From Quercus robur (lineage: Eukaryota; Streptophyta; Magnoliopsida; Fagales; Fagaceae): 64,000 nt of DNA. Each line of letters starts with the position of its first letter. Position 1 is the stretch's first letter. Location of the stretch: positions 1,798,001 to 1,862,000 of the forward strand of contig NC_065537.1 in the NCBI RefSeq assembly GCF_932294415.1. Reading direction: 5' to 3'. Of the stretch, positions 22,754 to 35,127 are shown piece by piece. Both the position numbers and the translations under genes were made by a program. The notes below the pieces were generated by a model, which saw only the letters and a program-made list of their open reading frames with translations, made no database searches and was not told the origin of the DNA.

Positions 22754-24030
22754 AACTTAATAAAAATATTTAAATTATACAATTATAATATTGTTTTATA
22801 TAATTGGAGAAGATGTTTTTTAAAAGGAATTTTTCAAAAATATTACATAATCAGTTGATTAATTTTTTGAACATATCCAAGCATGTTAAAAAAATGTACA
22901 CCACCATTCCATAGAACACATGTAAAATGTTACGTTAATCTAAATATAAGTATAATACCTAAATTATTTTAACTTGAATTTTAAGGCTATCTTTTGAATA
23001 TCTGTCATTTTTATTACTTTTTTAGGACTCATATCTCTAAGTTTTAATGTCTATTTTGTTTGTATTTTTTATCCCAATACTAAAGAGTTTAGCCCAAATA
23101 GAATAAAATTTCATACTTTTCAACCCAAAAATGAAACCTACAAAAAAAAAAAAAATCAATTTAATTCGCAATTAGTCCAAAATGGACTAAAGTGGACTGG
23201 AGGGACCAAACTGGACCAAATGGACTAAAGTCAACTGAATGGACTTAGATGCTACACATATGTGGTTTAACAAGAGTGTCGCAACAATAAATGAAACACT
23301 TAAACTTTTAGATATCATATAAAAATACAAATTTAGAATTTAAGATAAGTAGGTGTATAATGGCATTTTAAATCCATAATATCACAACTCACAAGTGCTT
23401 TTGCTTGAAATTTTTTTTCTAAACTCAAATCTTTTATGTGTTGTTGAATTATAGTAGCAATTATTATTAAAAAAAAAAAAAAAATTCCTCAATTCCAAAT
23501 GCAACCTCAATTTCAAGGCTATGCCTGCATCCCATGTATTGGGTTCTTTGAATTGTTTAGCCCATGATATTGCTGATAGCATATAAGAAACATACCTCTA
23601 TCCGATATAAGAATCCATTAAATAAGACTACTCTGTGATGCTCTTCAATTTAAACACAGGAGTAATGATATCAGATGGTTTTTACTAGTTTATCAACTCA
23701 AAATTCAGATGCATGACATGCACTTAGAAAGAATGAGATCTTGATGTCTCTTTGACAAAAATGAATCATCACCAGAACCAAAAAGGTCCACAAGCACAAC
23801 ACAGCTCCTCAATCCTCCACATGGTTGTATGAAAAGATTATATAACCATACAAGTATATTTTTCACACTACTGATAAGATGATGCTAATCAAGTTTTTTT
23901 CTTCACTACTTTAATAATTACAAGCTAGAAAATGCAAAAACTCACTAGAATGAGAAACTTGAGAAGAAAGAATTCTTGATATTCAAACTAATGGATCCCA
24001 ATATATAATATGCAGGCTTCAGGAACAAAA
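22176..24030. other. AT-rich intergenic DNA
   Basis: No coding region supported. Visible are a T-rich run near 22456-22490, an (AT)n near 22724-22746 and a small minisatellite at about 23170-23240 based on TGGACTAAA / TGGACCAAA. The phrase ATATGTGGTTTAACAAGAGTGTCG at about 23258 (shared with 18470) is an isolated echo of the kinase remnant. Confidence 0.5.
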
Positions 24031-24285
24031 CTAACAACTTTATAACACATCCTCAAGTTGTTAAGCACAACTCACCACCTTCTAGATAATTACAGTCCCG
24101 CTGCTAAATACTCATTCAGTACATACAAGTCACCAGTAAAATAATAATACTCATTGTTACTTACAAAAGATCACATTAATCAAAATTAAAAAATAAAGTG
24201 GGAATTGTTGTTTTTCATGAGTAACAATTAGCATACAAGTGAAGAATTATGCTTGCATGTAGCAGATGTAGCAGATGTATCAAAG

Positions 24286-27200
24286 TCACCTTACTCGGGA
24301 GGAATTTTGGTAGGCTGGATTTCCATCCAGTCTAGGATGAAGTGGAGATCGATGGTGCAAAGGCTGCTGGCCTTGTTGATGAACCATAGGATGACTAGCA
24401 TGATTTCTAGGCTCCCTTGGTTTTTCATTGGCAGCTTCAAACCATTCCAATTTTTCTAAAAATTCTTTCATTGATGGTCGGTGCTTAGGTTCAGCTGCAA
24501 GGCACTTTAGAGCAAGCTGAGATATATGGAATGCAGCCTTGGATGGATATTTTCCCCCCAATCAGGAGTCCATGATTTGTTTCAACTTTCTTATTTTTGA
24601 TAGATATGGTTTGATCCAAAACACCAAATTATGTTTCCCACTTGGACGAGTTGTATCAACTGCCCGTAAACCTATTAGTATCTTAACTAAAACAACACCG
24701 AAACTATACACGTCGCTCTTGACGTACAGATGCCCTGTATAATCAGCATAACATATTGTCATGGCACAGCTTTTAAAACATTCAAGGTTAAATAGCTGAA
24801 GTTTTGCCAAAATTTAGGTCAAGCTTAAGCCTCACCCTCATTTAGCCTTAAGAGCACCAAAAGTCCAAAAGTTTTGGCAGAAATAATACCTGTGGCAACA
24901 TACTCTGGAGCTGCATAACCATACGTGCCCATTACTCGTGTTGTCACATGTGACTGACTAGCTGATGGACCCAACTTTGCCAAGCCAAAGTCTAATATCT
25001 TGGCAGTATAGGACTGCAATAAAACCAAAAGTTAGACAAGTTCAAAATTTATTTGTGAGACATTCTTTTTGTGACCAAGGAATTTTTAATTTTTTAATTC
25101 CATGACATGGTGGATCAATTGTGAGAGGTGGATTCACAAAGGGAAAAATGGGTGTGCATAAAGGTTGGAAATGTGAACAAGATGAAAAGATGATATAATA
25201 ATCAATGGGCTAGGGACAGTAGCAATATATCATTCCTTTGTGCATCTCTTGTAGTTTGATAGTTATTCACTTTTCAATAGAAATTTACCCCATCCAACAG
25301 TATATTGGAGGATTTAATATTTCTATGAATAATTTGCCGATCAGATGTGTGCAAAAATGCCAGGCCCTGAGCTGCTCCAATTGCAATCTTAAGCCGTATA
25401 TCCCATGGAAGTGGCTGCAGAGCTAACCACCCTGCATAAATAAAAGATGTGTGTGGTGAACCAAATGAACTTCTATATTTGAATTACATTCACAGAACAT
25501 TCCCTGCACATATGGATAGTAATAGAATTCATTATGTTTTAAGCTCTTTCTTCCAAACAGATGGTTTTCTAGGCTGCCTTTTTGCATGAATTCATAAATG
25601 AGGAGTAGCTCTCTATCCTGCTTGCAGTAGCCTAACAGCTTGATTAGGTTAGGATGAGAGAGCCTTCCTAAGAAATTCACCTCTGACTGCACCAATAAAT
25701 TAGCACTGAGATATGCATACATATTTAAAATGGTTTGAATGTAATGTTAAAAAGAAAATTACTGAAACATCTAACCAAACTCCAAATTACTGAATGCATG
25801 TGTGTGTATTTGTTCTAAACCAGAATAGTATTGTGTACCCCAGACTTAGTAGCAATAAGGAAGCTGCAGTTCAGCCAAAGTAAACCAAATCACAACTGAA
25901 TACATTGTTTCCTCTCTGTTTTTTTTTCTCTGCAATTGTTTACAGTATTTAAGACACTGCAAAATAACAGATCCAAAGGTTTCTTATGGATATAATATAT
26001 CAAAGGGTTCATTATAGTTATCATCATAAAATATATCAAAAGGTTAATTAGCAATGTTTACCAAACCATCCAAATTAGTGTTAAAAATCTAACAAATTAG
26101 TGAGTTGGTTAGGGTGGACATTGCAAGTTAATGAAATTTCACACAAAGAGCATCCCACCACCTAATAAGCACACTACTTTGCTAAGTTTGATACTAATTT
26201 TAAATAGCATAGTAAACATTAAAAATTGATCTCAAATCAGCCCACTAATTTTAAATAGCGTAGTGAACATTACAAATTGATCTCGAATCAGGGTGTTGAT
26301 TGCAAGAAAAATAAAAAATGATGATAAACATTGCAATGAGCTTATAGTTTTGGGTGGATAGCTGCAATTAACCCAAACAAGACAGAGAAGTTGTGAATAA
26401 GATCTTACATGACTACAATTGAAAGTGGTTTATACTATTTGCAACTACGTTTCCTGTCCAATTACCTTTTGCATGATCTTTTTCTAGAAGTGGAGAAGGG
26501 TACATTAAAAAGAAACAAGCAATAATGAATATAGCAACAAGAAGCACAGTAAAAGTGCAACTGAGAGGCCTAAAGGTATTCACAAGAAGCACAATAAAAG
26601 AGCAACTGAATGGATTAAAGGAATTCAAAACACATGAACTTCACAACTATATATTATTCCCTAGCAAGTTGGGTAGAATTACCTGCCACTCCCGAAATCC
26701 TTCCAAGCTCTCGGGACTCAATTTTTTGACAGCAATTACCATCCTATCACTGCACCAAAATAAGTCTATTACATCAAGTGTTAATACAACAAAATTAGTA
26801 TAGTGGTATTAGACATAATATCACATCTAAAAATTAAAAGTCGTTGCAATAGTAACTTAAAAATAGTAAATTATTACATTAATAATAATTAGTTGTAATA
26901 ATTTATAATTTTCAGTTGCAATAGAGATTTTAATACTAAATTGAATTTAGAAATTTTTTTGCAATAACTTAAATTGAAGAAATCAATTTTTTTTGCAATA
27001 TATTATAATAGATCGAAATTTCAAAGAGATGGCTTATTGCAACAAATTTAATATTGCAATAACTAAAATATCAATTATTTTACAATTTATTGCAATGACA
27101 AACATGAAGCTGCAATGAATATATTATTACAATGATCCAATACCAATTATTTTACAATCTATTGTAAGAAAAAATATGAAAAATTTAACTATTACAATAA

Positions 27201-28457
27201 ATATACCGTTGCAATTATTTGGACCCCAATTATTTTTGTCAATTCTTTACAATCTATTGCAATGACAAACATGAAGCTGCAATGAATATATTATTACAAT
27301 GATCTAATTCCAATTATTTTACAATCTGTTGTAGGAAAAAATATGAAAAATTTAACTATTACAATAAATATACCATTGCAATAATTTGAACCCAAATTAT
27401 TTTTGTCAATTCTTTACAATCTATTGTAATAAAATTCATGAAATAATAGCCTATTGCTATGAGATATTCGAAGTAATAAATTGTTTATTGCAATAGCAAA
27501 TATATTATTATATCAAAATTTTTATTAAAATATTTAAGGTTTATTGCAACAAAATTTTTTTGTAGCACAAATTTATTACCTCAAATTTTATTGCAACACT
27601 TTGCATAAACTATTGCAATGATTTCGATGTTATTGCAATGATTTTTTTTTTGTTGTAATAAACATTTTTTGTTGTAGTGTATTTCCACTCTTGGATTGCC
27701 TCTTATGCTTGAGCCAACCCTTAAAAACCTGCCAAATCCTCCCTCACCAAGTACTGTATTAGGACTAAAATTCTTGGTTGCAACCTTTAATTCTGTAAAA
27801 CTGAAGATCCTCAAGTTTGGGGTGGGCAAGATTTGACCAAGTATTATTTCATCATTTTTGGAGCTATTACTGTCTGTTTCAGACTCGGCTGGTAGGAAGA
27901 GTGATGAACAAGAGAATTGTGCACGAGGTGGTTGGTTAGACTCTGAACAACTATCATTGGTCTCAGTCTTAGAAATGGTGGGTGGGAATATTAATGGAAT
28001 GGAAAAACTTGTAATTATTATCCCATAATTTTCAGGACTATCTGTAGCAGACCTGGCTGGTGGGAATAATGACACTATGGAATTGGAATTATGAGAGAAT
28101 CTTGGAGATGTTTCGTTGGATTTTGAATTACCATCATTTTCACTATCTGTGTTAATGGTTGGGAAGATTGATGGAATGGAAATAGGGGAGTCCAGATTTG
28201 TTCCATTCCTTATCAAACTAAAACTGCCGAACTCTAAGTTGGCTGATGGGAAAACAGAGTACTCTACTAGTGATTCACTTCTTTCTTCCTTTACTGTACT
28301 ACCACGGTGCGAGTTGTTGGCAACAAATTCTGCAACCAAAAATTACGAAATACAAAAATATTTAAAGTTGAAATAATATAGTATTCAGACACTAAAATTT
28401 TCTTGTCTGACTCAAAATTCTTTGAAACTTACCTGAATCAACATGGTGCTTCCTCAT
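24286..28457 (-). pseudogene. RLCK-VII (PBL-like) kinase copy B, six exons, disrupted
   Basis: Exons: 28433-28457 (MRKHHVDS), 26683-28329 (split by a CACTA element at 26748-27679), 25551-25686, 25289-25431, 24890-25013 and 24286-24734. Motifs in order: a Ser-rich N-terminal region, then [102 protein letters not shown] and [14 protein letters not shown]. Lesions: one base lost in the GRVFKGW codons, the CACTA insertion, donor GT changed to GA after exon 3 (25549-25550), catalytic HRD changed to HRN, and a TGA at 24562-24564 in exon 6. RLCK-VII kinases normally relay immune receptor signals at the plasma membrane. This copy cannot make an active kinase. Confidence 0.9.
26748..27679. mobile_element. 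Non-autonomous CACTA-type element in exon 2 of kinase copy B, 932 bp
   Basis: Ends are CACTGCACCAAAA and TTTTTGTTGTAGTG, an imperfect CACTA terminal inverted repeat, flanked by an exact 3-base duplication TAT (26745-26747 and 27680-27682). Copy C has the uninterrupted site, which proves insertion. The interior is AT-rich, with dispersed TTGCAATAA / TTATTGCAA subterminal motifs and a tandem unit of about 167 bases repeated nearly twice (about 27084-27420). There is no transposase. Confidence 0.9.
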
Positions 28458-28911
28458 ACTGATATTGGATAGAAAATTTTTGGGAGATTGAGAGCGAAAG
28501 AATTACATATGAAAAATTTGAAAGCTTCAGCTAAGGTATTTTCTCATGGACTTTTGCGTTCCTTTCCGCTTGACTAACTAGACCAAGGGCCAAGTTCACT
28601 TTCCAGAAGAGGTAGTTTCCTTGTGTTAAACAGTTCTTTAGTAGCGACAAAGTGCATTTGGTAGCTCTATTTGTAAAAACTGTGACTTTGAGTCTTTGGC
28701 TCATCTACTTCCCAAGAGCATTCATATCTTGCTATGGCTTAATTGCTATACAATAGGGCCTTACATCATTCGGGTTGTTCTGAGTTCTTTGTGGGTTTTA
28801 GCTCATTTGGATTGACTTTGGCACTGAGCTTTTGTGGGGCTTATCCTCGACTTTGCTAATGTACTGAATCAGCCCAAGTTCATAAGCTTTACTAGCTAGG
28901 TCCATGGGATT

Positions 28912-29082
28912 TATTAAAAATACTGAATGATTGTATATTGTATTTCACAATAAAAGAATACACACGAGTACCTTTATATAGGAGGCATATGAGTGCAGTA
29001 CAAGTAAGAGTGTAGTACAAGAATGTGTGCTATATAAGTAATCTAGTTTGGCCTAAAGCCCACAACACTATACACATTAACA
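28912..29082 (-). repeat. 3' LTR of the Copia element
   Basis: Minus strand begins TGTTAATGTG; the far end has TA where the other LTR has CA (plus-strand TA instead of TG at 28912). A TATA-type motif CTATATAAAGG is shared with the other LTR. Confidence 0.85.
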
Positions 29083-29089
29083 GCCCCCC

Positions 29090-30580
29090 TCAAACTCAAG
29101 GTGGATGTGAGACCAACTTGAGGTTGTCAACCAAAGTACGAAGGCATCCCTTAGGATGTGACTTGGTGAAGATATCTGCAAGTTGATCTTTAGAGGAGAC
29201 TGAGATAAGCTTGAGAGCACCATGGACAAGATGATAACGGATAAAATTACAATCGATCTCGATGTGTTTAGTCCGTACATGGAAGACATCATTGTGAGCA
29301 ATATGAATGACACTCTAGTTGTCATAATAAAGAGGAGTAGTAGAGGATGTAGACACACCTAAATCTTTGAGAAGCCATCGTAGCCAAAAGAGCTCAGATA
29401 TGGTATTAGCAAGGGCACGATATTCTACTTCAGTATTGGAGCGGACCACATGAGTTTGTTTCTTACTTCGCTAAGAACTTAGAGAAGAACCAAGAAGAAA
29501 GCAATAACTAGTGGTGGACCTACGATCAGTAGGATCTCCTGCCCAATCAACATCAAAAAAATGCAAGGAGAATAAGAGGAGACTGAGTAGAGTAGAAAAG
29601 ACCATGGAAGAGAGTCCCCTTTAGGCATCAAAGAATGCGCAGAATAGATGCATAGTGAGTCGATCGTGGAACAAATAGATACTGGCTCACCTGGTGAACA
29701 ACATAGGAAATGTCTGGATAAGTAACAATGAGATAAACTAAGTTGCCAACCAAGCATCTATAAAGAGAGGGATTAGACAATGGTTTCCCCCCTCAGAGAG
29801 TCAGATGTGCATTAAGGTCAACTGGAGTGTCAACAGTCTTGCTATCAGTGAGTCCAGCTCAAGACAAGAGTTCAGAGACATACTTAGCTTGAGTAATGTA
29901 AAGCCCATCTGTAGAATGGGTGATTTTAAGACCCAAGAAGTAACTGAGATGTCCAAGATCTTTCATCTCAAACCGCTGACTGAGAAAATCCTTGAGTTCT
30001 TGAATGTCACTAAGGTCATCACCAGTTATGATCATATCATCCACATACAAGAGAAGTAAAATAGTGCCTTTGTTAGTGCGATGAAGAAATAAGGCAGAAT
30101 CATAATGACTGGCCATGTAACCCAAGCGAGAGATGGTAGAGCTGAATTTGGCAAACCAAGCTCATTGAGCTTGTTTAAGGCCATAAAGTGCATGTCGAAT
30201 GTGACAAACCTTACTTGATTCAACAGAGAGACCAGGAAGAGGTTGCATATAAACTTCTTCACTTAAATTCCCATTAAGGAATGCATTTTTGACATCCATC
30301 TGAAAAAAGTCCATTTACTGGCAGCAACAACAGCTAAGAGGGCACGAACAGATGAAATATGAGCAACGGGAGCAAAGGTCTCTTCGTAATCAATCCCATG
30401 CCCCTGTGTAAAACCTTTTGCAACAAGACGAGTTTTGTAGCACTCAATGGACCCATCAGAGCGAGTCTTAATCTTATAGATCCACTTACAACCAACCACA
30501 GATTTCCCAAGAGGGAGAGTCACCAAGTCCCAAGTATGGTTTTTAGGTAATGCATCAAGTTCCTCTTTCATTGCAATCTG
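29090..30580 (-). pseudogene. Copia reverse transcriptase and RNase H
   Basis: RT opens at 30571 with NHTWDLVTLP, GCKWIYKIKTRSDGSIE and KTRLVAKGFTQ, then EETFAPVAHISSVRALLAV. Catalytic YVDDMIITGDD is at about 30050-30015, inside an intact stretch (30125-29859) that includes YFLGLKITHSTDGLYITQAKY. RNase H ends with DVFHVRTKHIEIDC and KDQLADIFTK near 29290-29150. Frameshifts near 30300, 30130 and 29850 break the frame. Confidence 0.85.
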
Positions 30581-30899
30581 CCATAAAGGGTCAGTGGAAG
30601 CCTCACGATAGGTGTAAGGCTCGTACAGTGTAGCAAGGGTAATGTAACAATGATAGTCAAGTAAATGTGCAATAATGGATCTTACCCGAGTTAAGTGACG
30701 AGGTGGAATGTCTTGTGCATGATCTTCAGGTGGAGCAGGAGTAAGGGACCTAAGCTCAAGGTTAGGTAGTTCATCTTCGACCTGCTCATTAAAGGGTGAA
30801 CTAGGAAAGGGATCAAGGATATCTGGTGGTTGGACAGAGAAGTCTACAGGAGAATAAGAGCAATTATAGGAGAATCAGGAGCAGCTATAGAAGGAATAT

Positions 30900-32045
30900 G
30901 TGCCTCATCTGGAAAAAGATCTAAGACAGAGGAGAAAGATAGGGAGGCACGAAAGTGAAAGAGCTCAACAAAGAGGCGATGTTCCCAAAACACAACATTT
31001 CAAGAGATACAAAGATGATGAGAAACAGGATCATAACATCGATTCCCCTTTTGAGTTTCGCCATAGCCAAGAAAACAAAAAAGCCTTAACCGAGGCTCAA
31101 GTTTGTTATGCTCATGTGATTGAAGAAGAACGAAACAAGCAGAACCGAAGGAACGAAGATGGTGATAGTCTGGAGGTGACCAAAAAAGGTGCTCATATAG
31201 AGCTTGATTTTAGATGACAGGACTTGGAATGCGATTAATAGCATGAGCGGCATGAAGAGGAGCTTCGCCCCAAAAAGAGTAGGAACTTTGGCAGAGAGAA
31301 GGAGAGCACGAACAGTGTCAAGAATATGACGAAGTTTTCATTCGACTCTACCATTTTGTTAAGAGGTACCTGGACAAGTTAGTTGATGAACAGTGCTATA
31401 GGAATGCAAAACAGCTTGGAAAGCAGATTGAGTGTACTCAAGAGCATTATCAGATCGAAAAATTTTGATATGTTTGGAAAATTGAGTTTCAACCATTTTT
31501 ACAAAATTAGAATATACTTGCAATAATTCAGAACAATGTTTCATATTAAAAATCCAACTATAGCGAGAGTAATCATCAACAAAGACAACAAAATAACGAA
31601 ATCCACCAATACTAGAGACAGAGGAAGGCCTCCAAACATCAAAATGAATAAGGTCAAAGATATCAATGGATATTGATTCACTAATATTGAAAGGCAAAGC
31701 TGGTTGTTTTCCTAACTGACATGAAACACAATCAAAATTTTCTGTAGACACTGAACCTAACAAACCTCTAGAAGCCAATTGTTGTACTCGAGAAGAAGAT
31801 GCATGACCAAGTCGAGCATGCCAAAGTGCAAGGGAAGGAATAGAAGGAACTACAGCAGCTGCAGCAACAGAAACAGGAGCAACAAGTGGAAGACGAAGGT
31901 TGTCCATGGGAAACATTCGCTCAACTCTAGGATCGATCCCAAGCTCCTGTCCCATCCTTGGATCCTGCACAATATACCAAGAATAATCAAAGATAATGTG
32001 ATAACCTAACTCAGCATAGCAAATGGCTCCACAATGTCTGGTCAT
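30900..32045 (-). pseudogene. Copia integrase
   Basis: The GAG-pre-integrase region reads LWHARLGHASSSRVQQL with FDCVSCQLGKQ, forming the H-H-C-C zinc site. The core follows: DIFDLIHFDVW (first Asp), YFVVFVDDYSRYSWIF and IKIFRSDNALEY (second Asp). The frame stops at 31359 just after QLTCPGTS, where relatives continue with PQQNG and the catalytic Glu. Remnants of the C-terminal part can be followed in other frames toward 30900. Confidence 0.85.
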
Positions 32046-32384
32046 AATATAGGTTCCATTTCGACCTCCAACCTCTCGGTTCCTAGGGTCTTTAATGTTC
32101 CTGACCTTTCTTACAATTTATTTTCTATGGAAAAATTAGCTGTGCAAATATTAAGATGGTGTGGTGCAGGTTTAAGTTCAGAAAATAAGGACGAGTAAGG
32201 TGTGGTGCAGGTTTAAGATGTGATTGCAACAAGCAGAATCCATAAGCCAAGAGGAAGGAGACATACCAGATAAAGCTGAGAGAGAAGAGGAATAAGATGC
32301 ATTACCAACCATACGAATGACATTAGCGATGATGTTTTTAAGGTCATTTGTGGTCATGGTGAAAGTGCAACTTGAAGACTTAGA

Positions 32385-32582
32385 CTATGCAGAGACGGGA
32401 GCCATTGGTTGGACACTCTCAGTGTTAGCAACAGTAGTAGTAGAAATTGAAATAGCTGATTTGTTGCGATGATAGCAAGTCTCAATATTGTGGCAAAAAC
32501 ATTTGCAAAAATTGCAAAAACGTTTGCTAGATTGTCGACGACGATTATTGCAACAAGAAGAAGACCTATCCTTATTCTTCAT
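32385..32582 (-). pseudogene. Copia Gag zinc-knuckle fragment
   Basis: The 65-codon frame has FCNFCKCFCHNIETCYHRNK, a slightly altered CCHC knuckle, followed by a Ser/Thr-rich linker. Upstream Gag is not recognisable. Confidence 0.6.
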
Positions 32583-33308
32583 TTAGAAGCAAAATATGCA
32601 AAAATGAAATCTACGTGAAAAACTGGGTAAGGAGCACCTGGATTGCAAAAAGTCAACTTTGAGAAAAAAGTCAATGGTCAACGGTACAGTCAACTCCCAG
32701 TGATGACGTCAGCAAAATGAAGTAAGCTGATGACGTCAGTTAGGGCTTATGTGGATGCTGACATGGTAGTGATGACATCAGCAAGTGACCCAGCGGCGTG
32801 TGGAACGCGTGGTTCAATCTTTGCCGAAGCTTGGATGCCGCATGAGGGCGAGTGGAGAGTTTGATAAGGCCGATTCTTTTCTGACGATATAGATTGGAGA
32901 AAGAATATTCCATTGACGATAGCGGTGAGATGATCGGAGCAATACTAAAGGCACGTCAGGTGTGTGGAAAAACTACCGAATCTTTGACTGACACGTGGCA
33001 GCGTATGTAGGGTCAAATGATGATGATTCTAGCGTAGTAGTGTAGATCGGTTGAAAACATACACGGTGATATGTCTTATGTCTTAATAGGAGGTTCGATG
33101 TGGAAGATCCGACGAAGGCAGTGATCTTGGTGGTAGTGTTCAAGCTTCTAGTGGTGAAGATTCAACCTTAGGCACCTCTAACGGCGGTGGAGCAGTCAGG
33201 AGAGGGCACGAAAAAGGTTTATTGACAGAAGAAGTCTAGGCAGCAGAAAATACCAACAAAGACAAGATTGCAAGACACAAGAAAGTTACAGCAATGACTC
33301 TGATACCA

Positions 33309-33479
33309 TGTTAGAAATACTTAATGATTGTATATTGTATTTCACAGTAAAAGAATAAACACGAGTGCCTTTATATAGGAGGCATATGAGTGCAGTATAA
33401 GTAAGAGTGTAGTACAAGAATGTGTGTTGTACAAGTAATCTAGTTGAGCCTAAAGCCCACAACACTATACACATTAACA
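33309..33479 (-). repeat. 5' LTR of the Copia element
   Basis: Plus strand starts TGTTAGAAATAC and ends CATTAACA. It is next to the Met-tRNA primer site. A TATA-type motif CTATATAAAGG reads on the minus strand at about 33368-33378. Confidence 0.85.
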
Positions 33480-34204
33480 AATTTTACATCTCACTTTCTA
33501 GTGGCCTTCGACTAACATGTGACAATGTTAGTGGCTTTCCATGGGCTGGTTTTCTTGAACCATTTTACTCACAAGTGGGTGTAATAAGCTTGGGTCAAAT
33601 ATGTATGGGTCAAAATTGGATTCTTTTAAATAGAAAAATTCATGGGCCTTAGGGATAAATTTGGTGGGCTGTACATAACAATTTCTGGTATTTTATCTCA
33701 CGGTTAATGGGTCGGAGTGATGGGCTTTGGGCTAAATTTGTAACACATCCTTAAGTTGTTAGGCACAACTCACCAGACCTTCTAGATAATTACAGTCCCA
33801 CTACTAAATACTCATTCAGTACATACAAGTCACCAGTAAAATAATAATACTCATTGTAACTTACAAAAGATCACATTAATCGAAATTAAAAAATAAAGTG
33901 GGAATTCTTGTTTTTCATGAGTAACAATCAGCATACAAGTGAAGAATTATGCTTGCATGCAGCAGATGTATCAAAGTCACCTTACTCGAGAGGAATTTTG
34001 GTAGGCTAGATTTCCATCCAGTCTAGGATGAAGTGGAGAATGACGGTGCAAAGGCTGCTAGCCTTGTCGATGCACCACAGGATGACTAGCATGATTTTTA
34101 GGCTCCTTTGGTCTTTCATTGGTAGCTTCAAATCGTTCCAATTTTTCTAAAACTTCTTTCATTGATGGTCAGAGAGTAGGTTCAGTTTCAAGGCACTTTA
34201 AAGC

Positions 34205-35127
34205 TATGAAGCACGGACGTGGCTGGGAGGGTGCCGCATCGGAGTTCGACGTGGGGTGTGGCGTTCGACACGGCTGCCCGCTCGTCAATGCTGTGTCTGA
34301 GCTTTTTTTTTTTTTTTTCCTCAAATTCCCATCGACTCAACTCTATTCCTGCTGACTCGACTTTGATTCGCACCGATTCGGCCAGAATCGGGCCGTATCG
34401 GCCGAATCAGGTCGTATCGGCCAGAGACCGAAACGACCAAAACGGCCGAAATCGGCCTTGATTCATGCCGCTGAGGATTCGCCAGAGTTAGGGTATGAAG
34501 TGAAGGTCCTGAAGGAGTAGTTTTCCATAGGCATTTTTAGTGAAGGATGAGGATGGAACTTTAAAGGAGGCATTGAAAACATTTCTTTCCTCGTAGAGTG
34601 GAAGATTTTTCTTTTTTGTTTTGGAAAGAGGAGAGGAGAGGAGAGTGATGTCAGATGTGGAGAGGGTGTGCATTTTGTTATGAGTTATGGGAAGGACTTT
34701 TTGAGGAGAGTGGGTCCTACTCAACATTCATTGATGAGGTGCATGTAAGAACTATAGAAGCACTATGGCTTTATTTAGTTTAGTGTACAAATAAAACACA
34801 AGTGTGAAGTTGTGCCCTATAAAACAATTGAGATTTTAATATAGATTAATTATTGTTGTATATAATTAGTTACACACAGTCTTGCATATATTTTGTGAAG
34901 TTGTATTTTAAAAATATAATTTCAATTATAATTGTAAAATCATAAAATTATATTTTCAAAACATAATTTTATAATTTATACTTAGTAATATATAAAACAT
35001 ATAAATAAAAATATTGTTAATAATTTTTTAATCGCCGCACCCACACCCTACTTTTTCAAAAATTGCCGAGTCTCGCACCCGTACCCACACCCGCACCCGA
35101 ATCTCGAAATGCACCCGTGCTTCATAG
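34205..35127. mobile_element. hAT-like non-autonomous element in exon 6 of kinase copy C, 923 bp
   Basis: Ends are inverted copies of TATGAAGCACGG. The flanks TTTAAAGC (34197-34204) and TTTAGAGC (35128-35135) form an 8-base target duplication with one mismatch, the size made by hAT transposases. Copy B shows the empty site. The interior has degenerate GATTCGGCC / CGTATCGGCC repeats and a T run (34305-34318), then AT-rich sequence. There is no transposase frame. It is related to the element at 41835-42613. Confidence 0.85.

Larger units (their letters stand above)
28912..33479 (-). mobile_element. Copia LTR retrotransposon, 4.6 kb, defective
   Basis: LTRs of 171 bases at both ends (28912-29082 and 33309-33479) differ at about a dozen sites. 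On the minus strand the primer site TGGTATCAGAG follows the 5' LTR (33298-33308), matching initiator-Met tRNA, and a GAGGGGGG tract precedes the 3' LTR. Domains in order: zinc knuckle, integrase, RT, RNase H, as in Copia. Gag is mostly missing: about 700 bases between the LTR and the knuckle show no Gag motifs. It sits in the upstream region of kinase copy B, at a point where copy C is uninterrupted (about 38512). No clean 5-base target duplication could be read. Confidence 0.9.

Noticed and set aside
28907..33484. 5-bp target duplication of the Copia element
   Set aside because: GGATT and AATTT do not match, and the left LTR end is mutated. The insertion is still supported by the uninterrupted copy C.
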